From assembly GCA_029718625.1 (NCBI GenBank), contig CM056377.1, forward strand, positions 37,448,699-37,512,698: a DNA stretch of 64,000 bases. Reading direction: 5' to 3'. This DNA is from Synaphobranchus kaupii. Its lineage: Eukaryota; Chordata; Actinopteri; Anguilliformes; Synaphobranchidae. This document shows positions 34,979 to 47,300 of this stretch, in pieces. The number at the start of each line of letters is the position of its first letter. Position 1 is the first letter of the stretch. The notes beneath the pieces were generated by a model, which did no database searches, was not told the origin of the DNA, and was given only the letters and a program-made list of their open reading frames with translations. A program made the translations under genes and the position numbers.

Positions 34979-35870
34979 CCTCCCGGGGTTAATCCTCTCT
35001 TCGTGGGATATGGCGTGCGGACACCTGCTAACAGCGCTCACGCAAGGCAGGAACTCCAGGAGCAGGTCTCCATCTGCAAGGCCACTGCTCTTCCTAATGG
35101 ACCCTCGCAGAGATCAGCGACAGCTTACGCTCCATCTCCACGCGCCTTCGAAAACAACACGGGAAAACGTTCTCAGAATAAACGTGTGCCCTTCTGAAAT
35201 ATTGACACGGCAGAAACTGTGTATCAGCCAGTGAATAATCCCAAACTACAGCTTAGAGAGCCTCTCCTCATCTCTGTTAGAAAATACCATTGCGTAACAG
35301 CAAAAGTGCTCTCTCTGTGCTCTTAGCGACAGATGGGAATGATTTAAAACAGGCATCCCTGCTCCTATGGATGAGGGAAAAGGGAAGTGTATTAAGCCTG
35401 CCCTGACAGGCCTCAGTCTGAGTGCTGGCTAGGGAAATAATACAGGTTTGAGTAATTAGGTTCACCAAGGTACAGATAGGATCTCACTTAGCCATGACTC
35501 TTGAGACCACTCATTGCCTCTCAATCTCATTCGCTGTCTATTTGGGTTAAGGGTTGAGGTGGAGTTGATCTGAATTTAACATCTTGGGCTGTTAACCGCA
35601 ATGGTTCTAAGAGACTACCAACAGCCACAAGTATGTGAACAGGAGTACAGTGTTGTACATTGATTCTGGTGCTCTGTACATTGATTTGTTCATTGACAGA
35701 AGCTACTCTTTGTAATATTACTACTGCAACAGCTTGATAAGTAGCAACTGAATATCAGGTTCAGCTTCCTGATCCTAATTTTTATCATCCTATAAGCATT
35801 TACACTAGCCCAGATTCAGCCATAGCACAGTATAACACCCAAAAAAACTATTTTTTACCTAGTATCATCA
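34979..35870 (-). promoter_or_regulatory. mak: Upstream region of the first mak coding exon
   Basis: The start codon lies 101 bases from the first donor. Upstream sequence to about 35200 is moderately GC-rich with several CG dinucleotides (GGCGTGCGGACAC, GCGCTCACGC, CTCCACGCGCC on the plus strand), so a promoter or 5' UTR is likely here. No TATA box is obvious. I cannot place the transcription start. Confidence 0.4.
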
Positions 35871-35874
35871 ACAT

Positions 35875-36664
35875 CTTAAAGCACAACTGAACTTTGGTAG
35901 AACTTTGGGTTGTGTAGTTACCTGGCCATGATATGAGTCGAAATGGTGGCGAAATATGTTCGTTATTTGCTCTGTGCTCCCCTGGGGTGATAAATCCAGA
36001 ATAGGGTATTTGTCGCTCTCCATTCACTTCTATAGGGCAGCTAAAACGGTCTCAAAATGACACTTCTAGCACGTATACGAACTAGAACTAAGCAGATTCT
36101 GTCAATACAAACAACAACCAGTCCTTGTACGTATTTATTTTCATGTAATTATTTATAAAAATTATATTTTCTTCAAGGTTGTTAGCAAGCTACCAGAAAA
36201 GACTAGCAAAATGTCAGCAGGTCGGTTTGTTTACCATAGATATATACTACCAGGAACGCTTGCTTCCGTGGAAATTTGGACCAATGAGTGGTTTCTCACC
36301 CATCGGTGCATTAACGCTGTTTCTGGCACAAGAATTACCTACCGGATCTACGTTCCAAATAAAATACGAAAAAAAAGGAAAGGGACATTAATTTTCTAAC
36401 AAAAAAATACGTACAAGGACAGGTTATTGTTTGTATTGACAGAATCCTCTTCGTTCTAGTTCTTATACATGGTAGAAGTGTCATTTTGAGACGTTTTAAC
36501 TGCACTATAGAAGTGAATGTAGAGCGAAAAATACCCTATTCCGGATTATCACCCCAGGGGAGCACAGAGCAACTAACGAACATATTTCGCCACCATTTGG
36601 ACTCATATCATAGCCAGGTAACTACACAACCCAAAGTTCTACCAAAGTTTAGTTGTGCTTTAAG
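35875..36664. mobile_element. Fold-back element with about 260-bp arms
   Basis: The left arm (35875-36139) begins TTAAAGCACAACTGAACTTT. The right arm (36401-36664) returns TTAAAGCACAACTAAACTTT when read on the minus strand, and the arms stay about 90 percent alike by eye through GGTGGCGAAATATGTTCG, CTCCCCTGGGGTGATAA and CAAAATGACACTTCTA. The central 260 bases are unique and have no recognisable product. There is no transposase. Confidence 0.85.
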
Positions 36665-37171
36665 CCTTTATCGTATCTTTGTTTTGCTTTGTACCTTTTA
36701 TTTGATCTACCATGCCTGCTATTGACAAGTCTGCTCTGAAATAGGCTATTTGAGAGAAAGCAATAATCACACATTTCAGAATTATAATCAATGCATGTAT
36801 AACATCAGAACTGGATTGTGAGCCAAAGTCCAAATTTCTCTATGTATACATAGATGAGCTGATGGGATGTTCTGTTGTTTTTATTTTTTTAGCCCCGAGT
36901 CATTGACATCAGCAAGTTTCACATTAATTGACCATGTTTTTCTGTCCTAAAAACACCCTTGGTAATATACAGAAAGGTACTGTTCCGTTTGAACACTAAA
37001 GGCAACACCCATCAATGTTGCTTGCTATTGCTATTAATATTGTCAAAGCTATCTACCCACTACAAGCCAAATTGGCAATATTTCAAACTGGTATTGGAAT
37101 AAGTGATGTAACAACCCATGTGAGGATCCAGAGTGCTCCTTAACTTGATGTATTCCTGCAGCTGCTCTATG

Positions 37172-38373
37172 TACAGTTGGGTCCAAAAGTGGATTTTGGA
37201 AAAAAAATCTAAAACAAAGAAAAGTTATGTTGTGTGAAATGAAGAGTTTTTTAGATTCTGCTCTATTTCCAGGTCACTAATCAAATTTCCTTGAGTCTTA
37301 TCCCTTCCATTGAAGCTTGTGTTCAGACGACACTCAAGTGGATTTGATCTACTCAACAGTGGCTTGTTAGTTAATTGGCTTGCACCATCAGAAGACCAAT
37401 ACATAAAGCTTTGTTCACTGAGAGACAGAACATCACAGAAACAGAATGTGCTGAATAAAGAACAAGAGACTCCAATCAGTAAAAGTACTGTCAAAAGAAG
37501 GCTAGCTAGTATTGGTCTCAAAGGACGAGTAGCAGATCTCTAAACTACTTCTCAGGAGGAGAATCAAGGCCAAACGATTGGCATGGGCTCAGACATACCA
37601 GCATTTCACAGTGGATCACTGGAAAAAAGTCCTTTTTATTGATGAATCTAAGTTAGAGATTTATGGCAGTAACAGAAGGGTTTATGTAAGGAGACAAACT
37701 GGAGAGTGATTGATACTACAGTGCATCAAAACTACAGTGAAACATGGTGGTGGGAATATTCAAGTTCTGGGGGCTGTTTTGCCTACTCTGGAGTTGGACA
37801 CCTGCACCGAATCGACTACACCCTGACAAAAGAAAAGTACCACTCCATTCTTCAGAGACATGCTATACCCTCTGGTTTGGAGCTTTGTGGAGAAGGATTC
37901 ATACTGCAACATGATAATGGCCCTAAACACACCTCAAAGCTTTGCAAGAACTACTTGAAGACCAAAGAGGAACAAGGAGTGCTGACTGTCATGGACTTTC
38001 CTCCACCTGACCTCAACCCCATCGAACATTTATGGGGGCACTTGAAGACAGAGAAAGCCAAGCATTCAGTAACATCACAAGATACTCTTTGGAACATTGT
38101 CAAATCATTTTGGAATAACATGGATCATCAGGTTTTGCACAAACTTGTGGAGTCCATGTCAGCTCGAGTAGAAGCTGTCATCAAAGCAAAAGGGGGACAT
38201 ACCAAATACTAATAATTTTTTTCATTCATGTGAAGTTTTCAAATATTTAACTTTTCATTCAAATTGTTATGCTGATAATACCATTTCTAATTAAATAAAT
38301 TGCATTAAATTAGAAAAGAATGCAAAATAGAAGCATTTACACGTGTGGTCTCAGACTTTTGGACCGTACTGTA
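37172..38373 (+). mobile_element. Tc1-type transposon, full length but with broken transposase
   Basis: The terminal words TACAGTTGGGTCCAAAAGT (37172-37190) and, inverted, TACAGTACGGTCCAAAAGT (38355-38373) bound 1.2 kb, the usual Tc1 length. The N-terminal part survives as SKSTVKRRLASIGLKGR near 37476-37526. The first catalytic Asp lies in FIDESKLEIYGSNRRVY (about 37636-37686) in another frame. From 37706 to 38212 the C-terminal part is open, with the second Asp in LQHDNGPKHTSK and the Glu in DLNPIEHLWGHLK, ending GGHTKY. At least two frameshifts make it inactive. Confidence 0.88.
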
Positions 38374-38628
38374 TGTATGAGAAATGTCATTCACTCATTC
38401 AACATTTTGTTGATAAAATACCTCATATTAAACCATTTACTTCTTGGGGTGGTTGATATAGCCTATAAGAAATCTGATGTTGCAGTAGTCAATAAAGACA
38501 AAATATCAATCAGAAGTGTGCATGAATTAGGTTATGTAGATGAACATGGCTTAATCATTTTCCATATTTCCATACATTTCATTACTTACAAACCTAGATT
38601 CCATACATGTTTTCAACAGTATGTACAG

Positions 38629-40140
38629 TACAATGCCCACCAGAATTATTGGCAACCCTGGAAAATATGAGCAAAAAAGGCTATTAAAAAATGCCTTTGT
38701 CATTTATCAGCATGACCTTACTCAAAATATGACGAACATCTAATCTTTAATTTAGGTAAAATTATTCAAAGAAGAAAAAATTCTTCATAAAAATAAATAT
38801 TTTCTCAAAAAACATGTGTCACAATTATTGCCAAGGCTACAAACAAAATTGAAGTGTATTGCCATTCGTATTTTACTTTTTTTAAGCACACCTGAGTCTA
38901 GGAACTATGTGGTTATTTTCAATTTCTTGTTTCACTGGGGTATAAATAGGTGACAAACACAGGCCAAAACTCCTTAGTTATCCATCAACATGGGGAAGAT
39001 CTGAGAACACACAAATGAAATGAGACAAAAGGTTGTTGACCTTCATAAATCAGGCAATGGCTATAGAAAAATAGCTTCATGTCTCAAACTACCTATGTCC
39101 ACGATTAGGGAAATAATTTGTAAGTTTAAAGCAACAGGAGCTGTGATTAACCTGCCTGGAAGAGGACACAAGTGTAGTTTTCCCCCACACGCAGTGAGAA
39201 GGATGGTTAAAGAGGCAAACATTTCTCCAAGAATCACAGTTTGAGAATTGCTGAAGTTGGCTGCATCCTGGGGTCACCAAGTCTCCAAAAGTACAATTAG
39301 ATCTCAGTATGCCAACAAGCTTTTTAGAAGGCTTGCCAGAAGAAAGCCTCTGCTGTCATCATCCCACAAATGTAACTCCCTAAAGTTTACTAAATGTTAT
39401 CAGAATTTATATTGGAAAAGGGTGCTATGGTCAGACGTGACAGAAATTGAGCTTTCTGGCAATGAACACCAAAGGTGGCTTTGGCGTAATAAGAGGCATA
39501 GTTATGCAGAAAAGAGCCTTATCCCCACTGTGAAGTATGGTAGGGATCTATGATGTTGTTAAGCTGTTTTTCCTCCAAAGGCCCTGGGGACCTTGTTAGG
39601 ATACATGACATCATGGACACCATGAAATACCAGGAGATTTTAGACCAAAATCTGGCTGCCTCTGTCAGAAGGCTAAAAGTGGGTCATGGTTGGATCTTCC
39701 AGCATGACAAAATCTACACAAAAATAGTTCACTGACAACAGAATCAAGCAATGGCCATCCCAGTCCCCTGACCTGCACCCCATTGAAAACATGTGGGGTG
39801 CGCTGAAGAGGAGATTCCACAAGCAAGGACCAATGACTCTGAAGGATCTGGAGAGATTGTACATGGAACATTACAGGAGAAGACTGTAATGTGCTGTTAT
39901 CTTGGCAAAGGGAGGGTGCACAAAGTACTAAGTACAGGGAAGCCAATAATTGTAACACACATCTTCTTCAAAATAACAACTATTTTGAATTAAAGATTTG
40001 ATTTTCCTCTGATCAATAGGTATCACATTTAAACTATAGAATTAAAATTTTTCAAGACATTTGATAAACAAACTCAATTTAATCCTGCAATCCTTTTCTC
40101 ATTTTAATTGCAGTTGCTAATAATTCTGGTGGGCACTGTA
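38629..40140 (+). mobile_element. Second Tc1-type transposon with inactivated transposase
   Basis: The ends TACAATGCCCACCAGAATTA (38629) and, inverted, TACAGTGCCCACCAGAATTA (ending 40140) bound 1.5 kb. The transposase reads MRQKVVDLHKSGNGYRKIAS from 39020 through the helix-turn-helix region. A TGA at 39242-39244 interrupts it, and it resumes as LLKLAASWGHQVSKSTIRSQ. The catalytic Asp lies in VLWSDVTEIELSGN, the second in WIFQHDK, and the Glu in SPDLHPIENMWGALKRRFHK in a shifted frame (about 39757-39830). The copy is dead. It belongs to the same broad family as the left end at 2799. Confidence 0.85.
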
Positions 40141-40976
40141 TGTGCTGGTGTGCTGGTTTTTCTTAGCACTTTTGTTAGTCTTTAGCACTTAATTTCTCAA
40201 TTAAAGCAGTTAAAGATGTGAGACACTGTAGCTGAACTTGTGCTTAAACAAGATAGTCTTATTTCCCCAGGCAAGCATATCTTTCTCTCTTGGCATGACT
40301 CAGTACAGAATATGGTGATTAATTTGGTATTATTAATATGTAATGTCAAATATAATACATGGTGTAAAATAACTATCAAACAAGATTTTTTGTGTTTCCT
40401 GAAACTAAATAAATGAACACATCTAACATATTCTGCTTGTTTGATTTGTTTTATTTCGATCTTAAATCTTAAAGTTTGAAGTTTGTAGTTCGAAAGGGGG
40501 GTTGAGATGAATTAAGAAAGATTTTTTAAGAAGGCAAATTAGATGAAAGCAAGCACTAAACTTCCTCTTACCAGGGCGTTCTACAGACCACCCATCAGTA
40601 AGCCTTCGTGCTCTTCCTCACCAGTCATTGTGATTTAGAAAAACGATTAATCTTGTCCTAAAAAAATATTAATCTTATATTACATGTTAATGCCATTTAT
40701 TAAGGAAATCAGATAAAATTTAAGATATAATTGCGTTTTCGGCTTGTTTTAATCAAAAGTATACTAGATTTGCAAAAAAAATAAAAATATATGTTTGTAA
40801 TAATGTATTTCACATATTGAATTCAGTGAGTAAGTTTATTTCATTATTATTATTATCTGTAAGAGGGTAACTTACTGCTAACACTGATAACTAGTGAGCA
40901 ATCTAGCAAGGAAAATCGTATTAGCTTGCAAGTAGCCTACGTTTGACAAGGAACCAATGAAAAAAAATAATTTGGC

Positions 40977-41420
40977 AACCCAGCAAACAGTGGACGTCCT
41001 AGGGACGTACCATTTTAGTCCCCTCAAAGTTGTGATGTGACGTTTCCTATCGATGTCCTAAAAACATTACTATGACGTTATTAAAGTCCTAGGAAGGTCA
41101 CTGTTTGGTTACAATATGACATTTCATTTGAATTTTTCGGGGACGTTCAAGCAACTTCCCTATCCGGCTATGATATGACGTTGTTCTCATAACATTCATG
41201 GGACATTCGGGGATGTTCCTGCAACGTCTGTTACTGGTTACAATATAACGTCATGTAATTAATGTCTGGGGGACGTTACTAGAACGTCCCGGGAACGTTC
41301 TCTGTGACGTCCACGTAACATTTAGAAAACCCTACAAAAAGACATCAAGGCGACGTCCTGATAACACTTCGAGACGTTCAGGGGACGTCCCAGGGACCAA
41401 ATTTCGTTAACTGGGTAATT
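40977..41420. repeat. ACGT-rich dispersed repeat with CCCAG-type ends
   Basis: Words such as GGACGTCC, GGGACGT, AACGTC, TGACGTT and ACGTCCC recur more than fifteen times in 430 bases, far above the surrounding AT-rich DNA. The block opens AACCCAGCAAACAGTGGACG and closes, read inverted, TTACCCAGTTAACGAAATTT, so it has short inverted ends. There is no protein. Similar ACGT-rich elements occur in other teleosts; the superfamily is unclear. Confidence 0.55.
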
Positions 41421-41439
41421 AGCTGGTATGATGGCTTAG

Positions 41440-42000
41440 CTTCTGACAGCAGAGTATATGAAATATGTAACGTTAGCTAGTTAGAAAAAACATGTCAGTG
41501 TGGCAGAATTTCGTCGTGACATAAATTTAAAATCTGATTAATTAGCAAGACCGCTAACAGCTGAGGAAGCGACAAGACCGAGATTTATCTTAGTAACGTT
41601 AGATAGCCAACACGCTCGTTAAATAACGTTAGTCATTCTTGTTAACATTAGCTAGCTACCAAGTTAGAATAGTGTAGCTACAATGGGTTGCTAACATTAA
41701 CTAGCTAACGTTAGTTTGGTATTAAAATAATACATTCAGTAAGATCATAATAATAATTCTAATTATGATTATCCTAAATTACAAATATAACGCTAGATAT
41801 ATCTTTGATTACTCACAATCTGACACGTTTAAACTTATTTGACAAAAGGATAGCATAGCACCAGTTAGCTAGCAAAGTATAATCTCTAGCTAATAATGCA
41901 CAGCGTTACGGTAATATTGAGGCTAGTTGTAGTATTAACGTTAGCTATAGCAAGGCAGCCAGTGTTATCTATTGAGTAACGTCGTGCTTATTTCTTGGTT
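41440..42000. repeat. Cluster of AACGTTAGCTA palindromic words
   Basis: AACGTTA or its extension AACGTTAGCTA occurs near 41470, 41596, 41626, 41706 and 41938, interspersed with TAGCTAGC words. The motif also appears near the tmem14c upstream region. This is a composition feature of many teleost genomes; no product is implied. Confidence 0.5.
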
Positions 42001-42059
42001 GCGGATGACCTGTCATCTATCATTCATTCGCCTTCTTCCACTTACCGTCTACTTGTGTG

Positions 42060-42340
42060 GTTTTTCCCCTAAACTTGTACCGTTATCTGTGAGGCCAGTA
42101 CTGACGTTGGCTGTGATAACGTTGTTCTCTCCTCCTGCTCCTCCAATATTATGGTTGTCTTGTGTGCGATTCTTCCCCCGGCCTTAGCAACGAGGACTCC
42201 GCCAGCGTTGCCAAACGCAATGGCTTGTGGTCCCTCCCTCAAGGTGAATGCCGCGCTCAACTTCTCCCACGTGCCGAGAAGCAGACGAGAACTAGGAAAT
42301 AATACGAAGGTTAAAAATGTGGCGCTTTATCCCTGAAGTT
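42060..42340. promoter_or_regulatory. CpG-containing promoter-like block
   Basis: The segment is richer in GC and CG than its flanks. It contains GTTGCC (42207-42212) and AGCAAC (42186-42191), the two half-site words of the RFX X-box in inverted order, and an E-box CACGTG near 42268. It lies about 7 kb upstream of the mak start codon. It could be a distal promoter or an untranslated first exon for a gene on either strand. No transcript evidence is available. Confidence 0.25.
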
Positions 42341-43614
42341 TCATATTCGCTTTACAGAGTATACACTTTGTATGACGTTTAGGTGACATCACGGCCTTGA
42401 TGTGGCGAGCGGTGAGGGTATGGTCTATGGGCATGAGTCACCATGTTTGTTTAAGAGCCAGGCTGTCCCTAGCTAAATTTGAACGTATCAAACTTGACAT
42501 AGCCTTGGTATAGTATAGTGCAATGCAAACTTGATTTGTCCATTGATGCAAGCTACTCTTTTTACGAGTGAATGATGTAATTTATCCATACCAGTACAGT
42601 TTTTCATTGTAAAAATGTATGTTTTTATAATATCGTGGTTTATATTTGCACATAGCATAGCCTATATGACATTAGCCTACAGCACATAACATGCATCAAA
42701 TTTTAAAACCTTGTGTAAAATATTTATACCACTGCCTAATTTGCAAGTTGAGTATTTACTTATTAGGCACCCTGTAGCCTATCTCACTTTGTCCATCTTC
42801 ATACATTGGCAAAAAGTTTCATAGGATGGAGTAGCCTAATAATTGCAACCAATCTTTCCTTGCTACCTATCTTTGGTTTGGGAGAACATTTAATCTGGGA
42901 GAAGCATGATGTTGCTCTTTTCTCCACTAGATGGAGCAATTAATCCATAGTTTTTCCTGATGTGCGCAGTACACACAAACAAACAAAAAAAAGATTTAAA
43001 TGCACAGTCCAATCTTTTTAAACTATTTTATTACACTTCAACAGTTTGATTAAATGCAGAATTTGTCTGATGTTGGTGCATAATGAGGAAGCGTATACTA
43101 TCCAATACCTGTTATTGCAAAATTGCTAATTACTTTACTCACATTGACTTAACTGGCCCAACAAAGATATTGCTAACCTAAGGTGGGTCAGGAACATGGT
43201 TATAGCTTTCAATATCATGTATATAACATGTTCAATATCATTTTGCTAATTTGGGCTGATTGTCACTAGCAAAAGTTAAGTGAGAAATGTGTACAAACTG
43301 AGCATTTGTGATAGTGAACAATTAAGGCAATACATTAAATACAAACATGGACAGAATAAAAATCAGTCAGTGGTGCCTTGCAAAAGCTGAAATTGGGCAA
43401 AACAATTCCACACAGGCCCGGAAAATGTACTGCTGAGGTGTCTGTTTATGTCTGTTGATCACTCTGCACAGTGGTCTCTGCCCCCTCTTCAAAGTCTGAA
43501 ACCGTCTCCGTGGGTCTGCTTGCATGCAAAATCAGATAAGCCAGCTTTTCTTTTGATATCCTTCATTTATTTTACGCCCTTTGTTCGGAGAGCTTCCCGT
43601 ATCAATTAATACCA
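42341..43614. other. AT-rich non-coding stretch
   Basis: No gene, RNA or element with definable ends is visible. Open frames are short and featureless. Confidence 0.45.
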
Positions 43615-43785
43615 ACATCACCCTGTGCCTGAGACATCACCCTGTGCCTGAGACATCGCCCTGTGCCTGAGACATCACCCTGTGCCTGAGACATCACCCT
43701 GTGCCTGAGACATCGCCCTGTGCCTGAGACATCACCCTGTGCCTGAGACATCACCCTGTGCCTGAGACATCACCCTGTGCCTGAG
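43615..43785. repeat. Tandem array, nine copies of a 19-bp unit
   Basis: Nine head-to-tail copies of ACATC(A/G)CCCTGTGCCTGAG fill exactly 171 bases. The only variable position is base 6. The order is A A G A A G A A A, so the array grew in part by duplication of a three-unit block. It has no coding meaning that I can support. Confidence 0.95.
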
Positions 43786-43899
43786 ACAGCCGACTAGAAT
43801 ATAGAAAAGGAGAGAAAGACATGGAAGTTAATTGCAACGAGCACTCATTTTGTTTTGAGGGGTGATCAAGTTCCAGAAGTTGACTGCCCTTGCCATAAG

Positions 43900-44275
43900 C
43901 AGCCATGATCGTGATTGATTAAACCTGGGGCAATCACCTATAGCCCAAAGGGGTCATTGCAGCCAGGCAAAGCGGGCACTGCTGGATACAGTCCAGTCCT
44001 TGTCATCTGTGGGCCATGCTTCGGAGGTGCAGCCCGGTTGTGTTGTTTGCTCGGGCCGTCTGACGGTGTTTGCGTTACTGCCGACGGGCAGCAACTTGAA
44101 CGCGAGGTTTGAAGTAATGGGTATTCTTCCAAGGTGATGAATAGCCAGATTTTTGTAGAACTGCCCCACGGTGACTTCTCTTCCTCACCCTTTCCACTAG
44201 ACAGAAGAGGGCGCGTGTCCATATTGTAGTGTTTATTAGGTGTCCCATTTGTAAATACAGATGTACTCATAATAC
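43900..44275 (-). other. GC-richer block with overlapping open frames, status unclear
   Basis: Two overlapping minus-strand frames (43938-44270 and 43954-44169) and one plus-strand frame stay open here because the block is less AT-rich than its surroundings. The 43954-44169 frame reads FKLLPVGSNANTVRRPEQTT and KDWTVSSSARFAWLQ. I recognise no family and see no clear splice pattern. It could be a retroelement remnant. Confidence 0.2.
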
Positions 44276-44369
44276 ATTGACATTATGACAGTGAACGGTG
44301 GTACACCATATTCATGCATTTTCAAATCAATTGGATCTGAATTGTGACTCAAAAGATCAGATGCACTAC

Positions 44370-44394
44370 ACACAAACACACACACACACACACA
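44370..44394. repeat. (CA)n microsatellite
   Basis: A short run of CA dinucleotides in otherwise unremarkable sequence. Confidence 0.8.
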
Positions 44395-47300
44395 GAAAAA
44401 TCAGTGGCAATAATAACACTCGACAAAATGTGTTTTTCAAAACAAACTGTGACAAGGGAAATGGAATTACATCCTAAAATGGATGTTTATGGGAAAGCCG
44501 TTTGTGAGAAAGAAAAAACAATAGTGTAAGCGCTTCTGAGTTTACATAGATAGTAGTCAGCAAAAATATGGCTCAACTGTCACCTTGCAATCACACCAGA
44601 TTTCAATAGCCGTTCTTGTCAAAATAACATGTACAACTCAACGAAAAGACTTGGGAAGATTCTGAGAGTTGAGTAGATTAATCTAATCCAGACCGCTTTC
44701 ATAATGTAATCAGACTTTCTCTTACCGAGCTGCATAATGGACTGAGGCTTTGAAATGAATATCACTTCACCTGAAGAGTTACAAAAACCACTTGGCATTC
44801 TTTCAAAATGATTACACATCATTCTATCCATTGTGGTCATTTAATCCCTATGTAATCCTTGACATCATCCTGCTTCCAGGTTGTCTGCTTCAACAAAAAC
44901 ACCTTGTCATTCACCTGGATAATTGTCACATACCATGTTTGTACAGTGCAATTTGTAGGATTACTTGTACTTACTCTGGTAAGAAAAGCAACTCAAGTGG
45001 GAAAAGACAGAGGCCTTGCTTAGATTAAAATTTTAGAGGATATTTGACATTCCTCAGTATTGCTGATTACAGACACTAAATTCATTTTTACAAAATACAC
45101 TAGACACAACTTAGGAGATTTCAGTTCTGCTTTATTCACTGCAGAACTTTAAAACCTAAAGTGATTCTATCACAAAACACACTATTGTTGGATAAGAACA
45201 TATGGGATAGTGTAGTAATTTGATACACTGAGCACAATCTAGTATGTTTTGCCTATAGGTATTTTTTTGGACCGAGAAGAGAAAAGTCGGAGGTTGTAAG
45301 ATGATCTCGCAAATGTAGTGCATTACAGCTGTTTCAATATAATTTAAGCAGGTTATGATTTCAATGAGGAACAGTTTGTGTTATCTGAAGTATTTATCTG
45401 AAATGTTGTTTATGACTCCTGAAAATGAGTATGGTTGATTCAAGGAATCGTCATGTTGAAGTTTGAAATGTGATATCCATCACCATTAATGCTTTAACCT
45501 ACTAGAAGAAGTATCTTATTTAGATTCATTTTAATTGCTCTGAATGATGTTTTCTATAGTTGAAGCCCCACAGGTGGCATGTACAGCTAAAGTATATGTG
45601 CTTTGGACCAAGTTCCAGATTCAGAATTAAATCAAGACCATGTCAGCACCAGCTGTGGCCAGGGGTCTCACAGGATGGCACACAATTGGCCATACCATCA
45701 CTCAGGAAGGGAGGCTTTATAGGTCATAGGGATTTAGTATTCATCAATCAAGAGTAAATCAGTCATTTCCAGTCTACCCACATCAGCTATGCATAAAATG
45801 TCGTCTTCCAACACAGTGACCATGAATCTCAGTTGGTGGACTTCAAAAAAATAGTGGTTGGCAGCATGTGTTTTGGACGATGCGTGTGTTAGTTTGCAGC
45901 CACTCCTTGTAGCCACAAGGAACAGAAATGCACTTTTATCAGTGGTCATAGCAAAAAAAAAAAAGTCTTTCAGCAATGTCTGTTTTGTGTCAAAGAGGTC
46001 AAATAAAGGTTTGGAGTGGCACTTAGTGCTAGCATAGGCCAACAGCTGCGCAAAGCAGGAGATGGAGCACTTCATAGACAGCATTAAAAAAGGAAGAAGA
46101 GAGGGGAAAGCAAAAGCAAGGACAAAGGCATTGCATTTCACGATTCCCTGCGTGCGACTTCAGCCAATCCTTCCAGTGGAACACTCTCGGAAGCTCTTAC
46201 TCTTGTGATTGATGTTCCCGGAGCGCGGATAGGACTTGAGTCGGGCCCTCTCGGATAGGTTCACGCTGCTCACCTGCCACCATGTTGTCTGCGTAGGTGG
46301 TATCAGCTGTCCCTTCCCGTGCAGGCTTTCCAGCCAGGATAACAATCAAGCAACTGCATTTCATCTGGGGCCTTTCTCAGTCCGGTCAATAATAAGAGAA
46401 TTTGGTGTCAAATAAGGATTTCTTTTAATGCGCACCTTAATTTTCAAGCAGGTCATAAAAAAATCTAAATAACTGATTATTATGAATCCAAGAAAGAGAG
46501 TAAGGTGACATATTTTCCCATAGTTTTTTCTGGCCCACATGACTCAATGTGATGCACCTTTTTGCCATGTTAGCCTGGAATCAGGTGCATGTTAACATGG
46601 TTGCAGTTTTGTAGCATTTAATATGCCTCCTGGCTATATGGCCCAGGCTATAGGTTCTGCTGTGGCTCAATTTCAGACCTACCATTAATTGTAGCTAAAG
46701 TGGGTTGAGGGACAGCATTTGGCTTTGATGTCAAGGCTACGTGGCCAAATTTGTATTTGTAAAACTAAAAAAGAAATTTGAATTCTGAGCTAAGCCAGTC
46801 TGGAAATGGTCACTAAAAGTAGCTAATGGTCACTAAAACAAATTAATAACCAAACAGTAACCCCAGATTTCCTAAAAATGTGCAGTTTATCATGTGCAAA
46901 AATGTTACATGATGTTGCTATTTTCATTCTATATACAATTGCTAATTACATGGAATTGACTATAATTAAGTATGCCAACAGAAAACAATGTAGTTGCAAA
47001 GTAATTTTGTCTCTTTCAGTTTCTTAGTTTTCATAAGGCTTGCTATCATAAGGATAACTGTATTTAAGTTATTTATTGACTCAAAAAACTGAGCTGGGCA
47101 AATAGTTCTTGGTCATGCTGTGTTATATATGGCTGAAGTGAGGGACAGTCCACTGTTGAAACAACTGGAAGGGCTACCAAATTCAATGAAAATGCAAATG
47201 GAGTTTTTTGAAACAGCTTTCATCCTTATTTGACCCTTTCCCCCAATTTTATGGACTCCCCAGTCATTTCAATGACTGAAACTTTCTCCGTTGATTTTCA

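Noticed and set aside
35003..35234. Two plus-strand frames upstream of mak
   Set aside because: They lie in the likely mak 5' region, overlap each other in different frames and have no similarity I know.
43620..43790. Possible CRISPR-like array
   Set aside because: The 19-bp units are directly adjacent with no spacers, in a vertebrate genome.
46160..46345. Minus-strand frame reading LIVILAGKPAREGTADTTYA before a GTGAGC donor
   Set aside because: The upstream acceptor is poor (no pyrimidine tract), the phase is undetermined, and no family is recognised.
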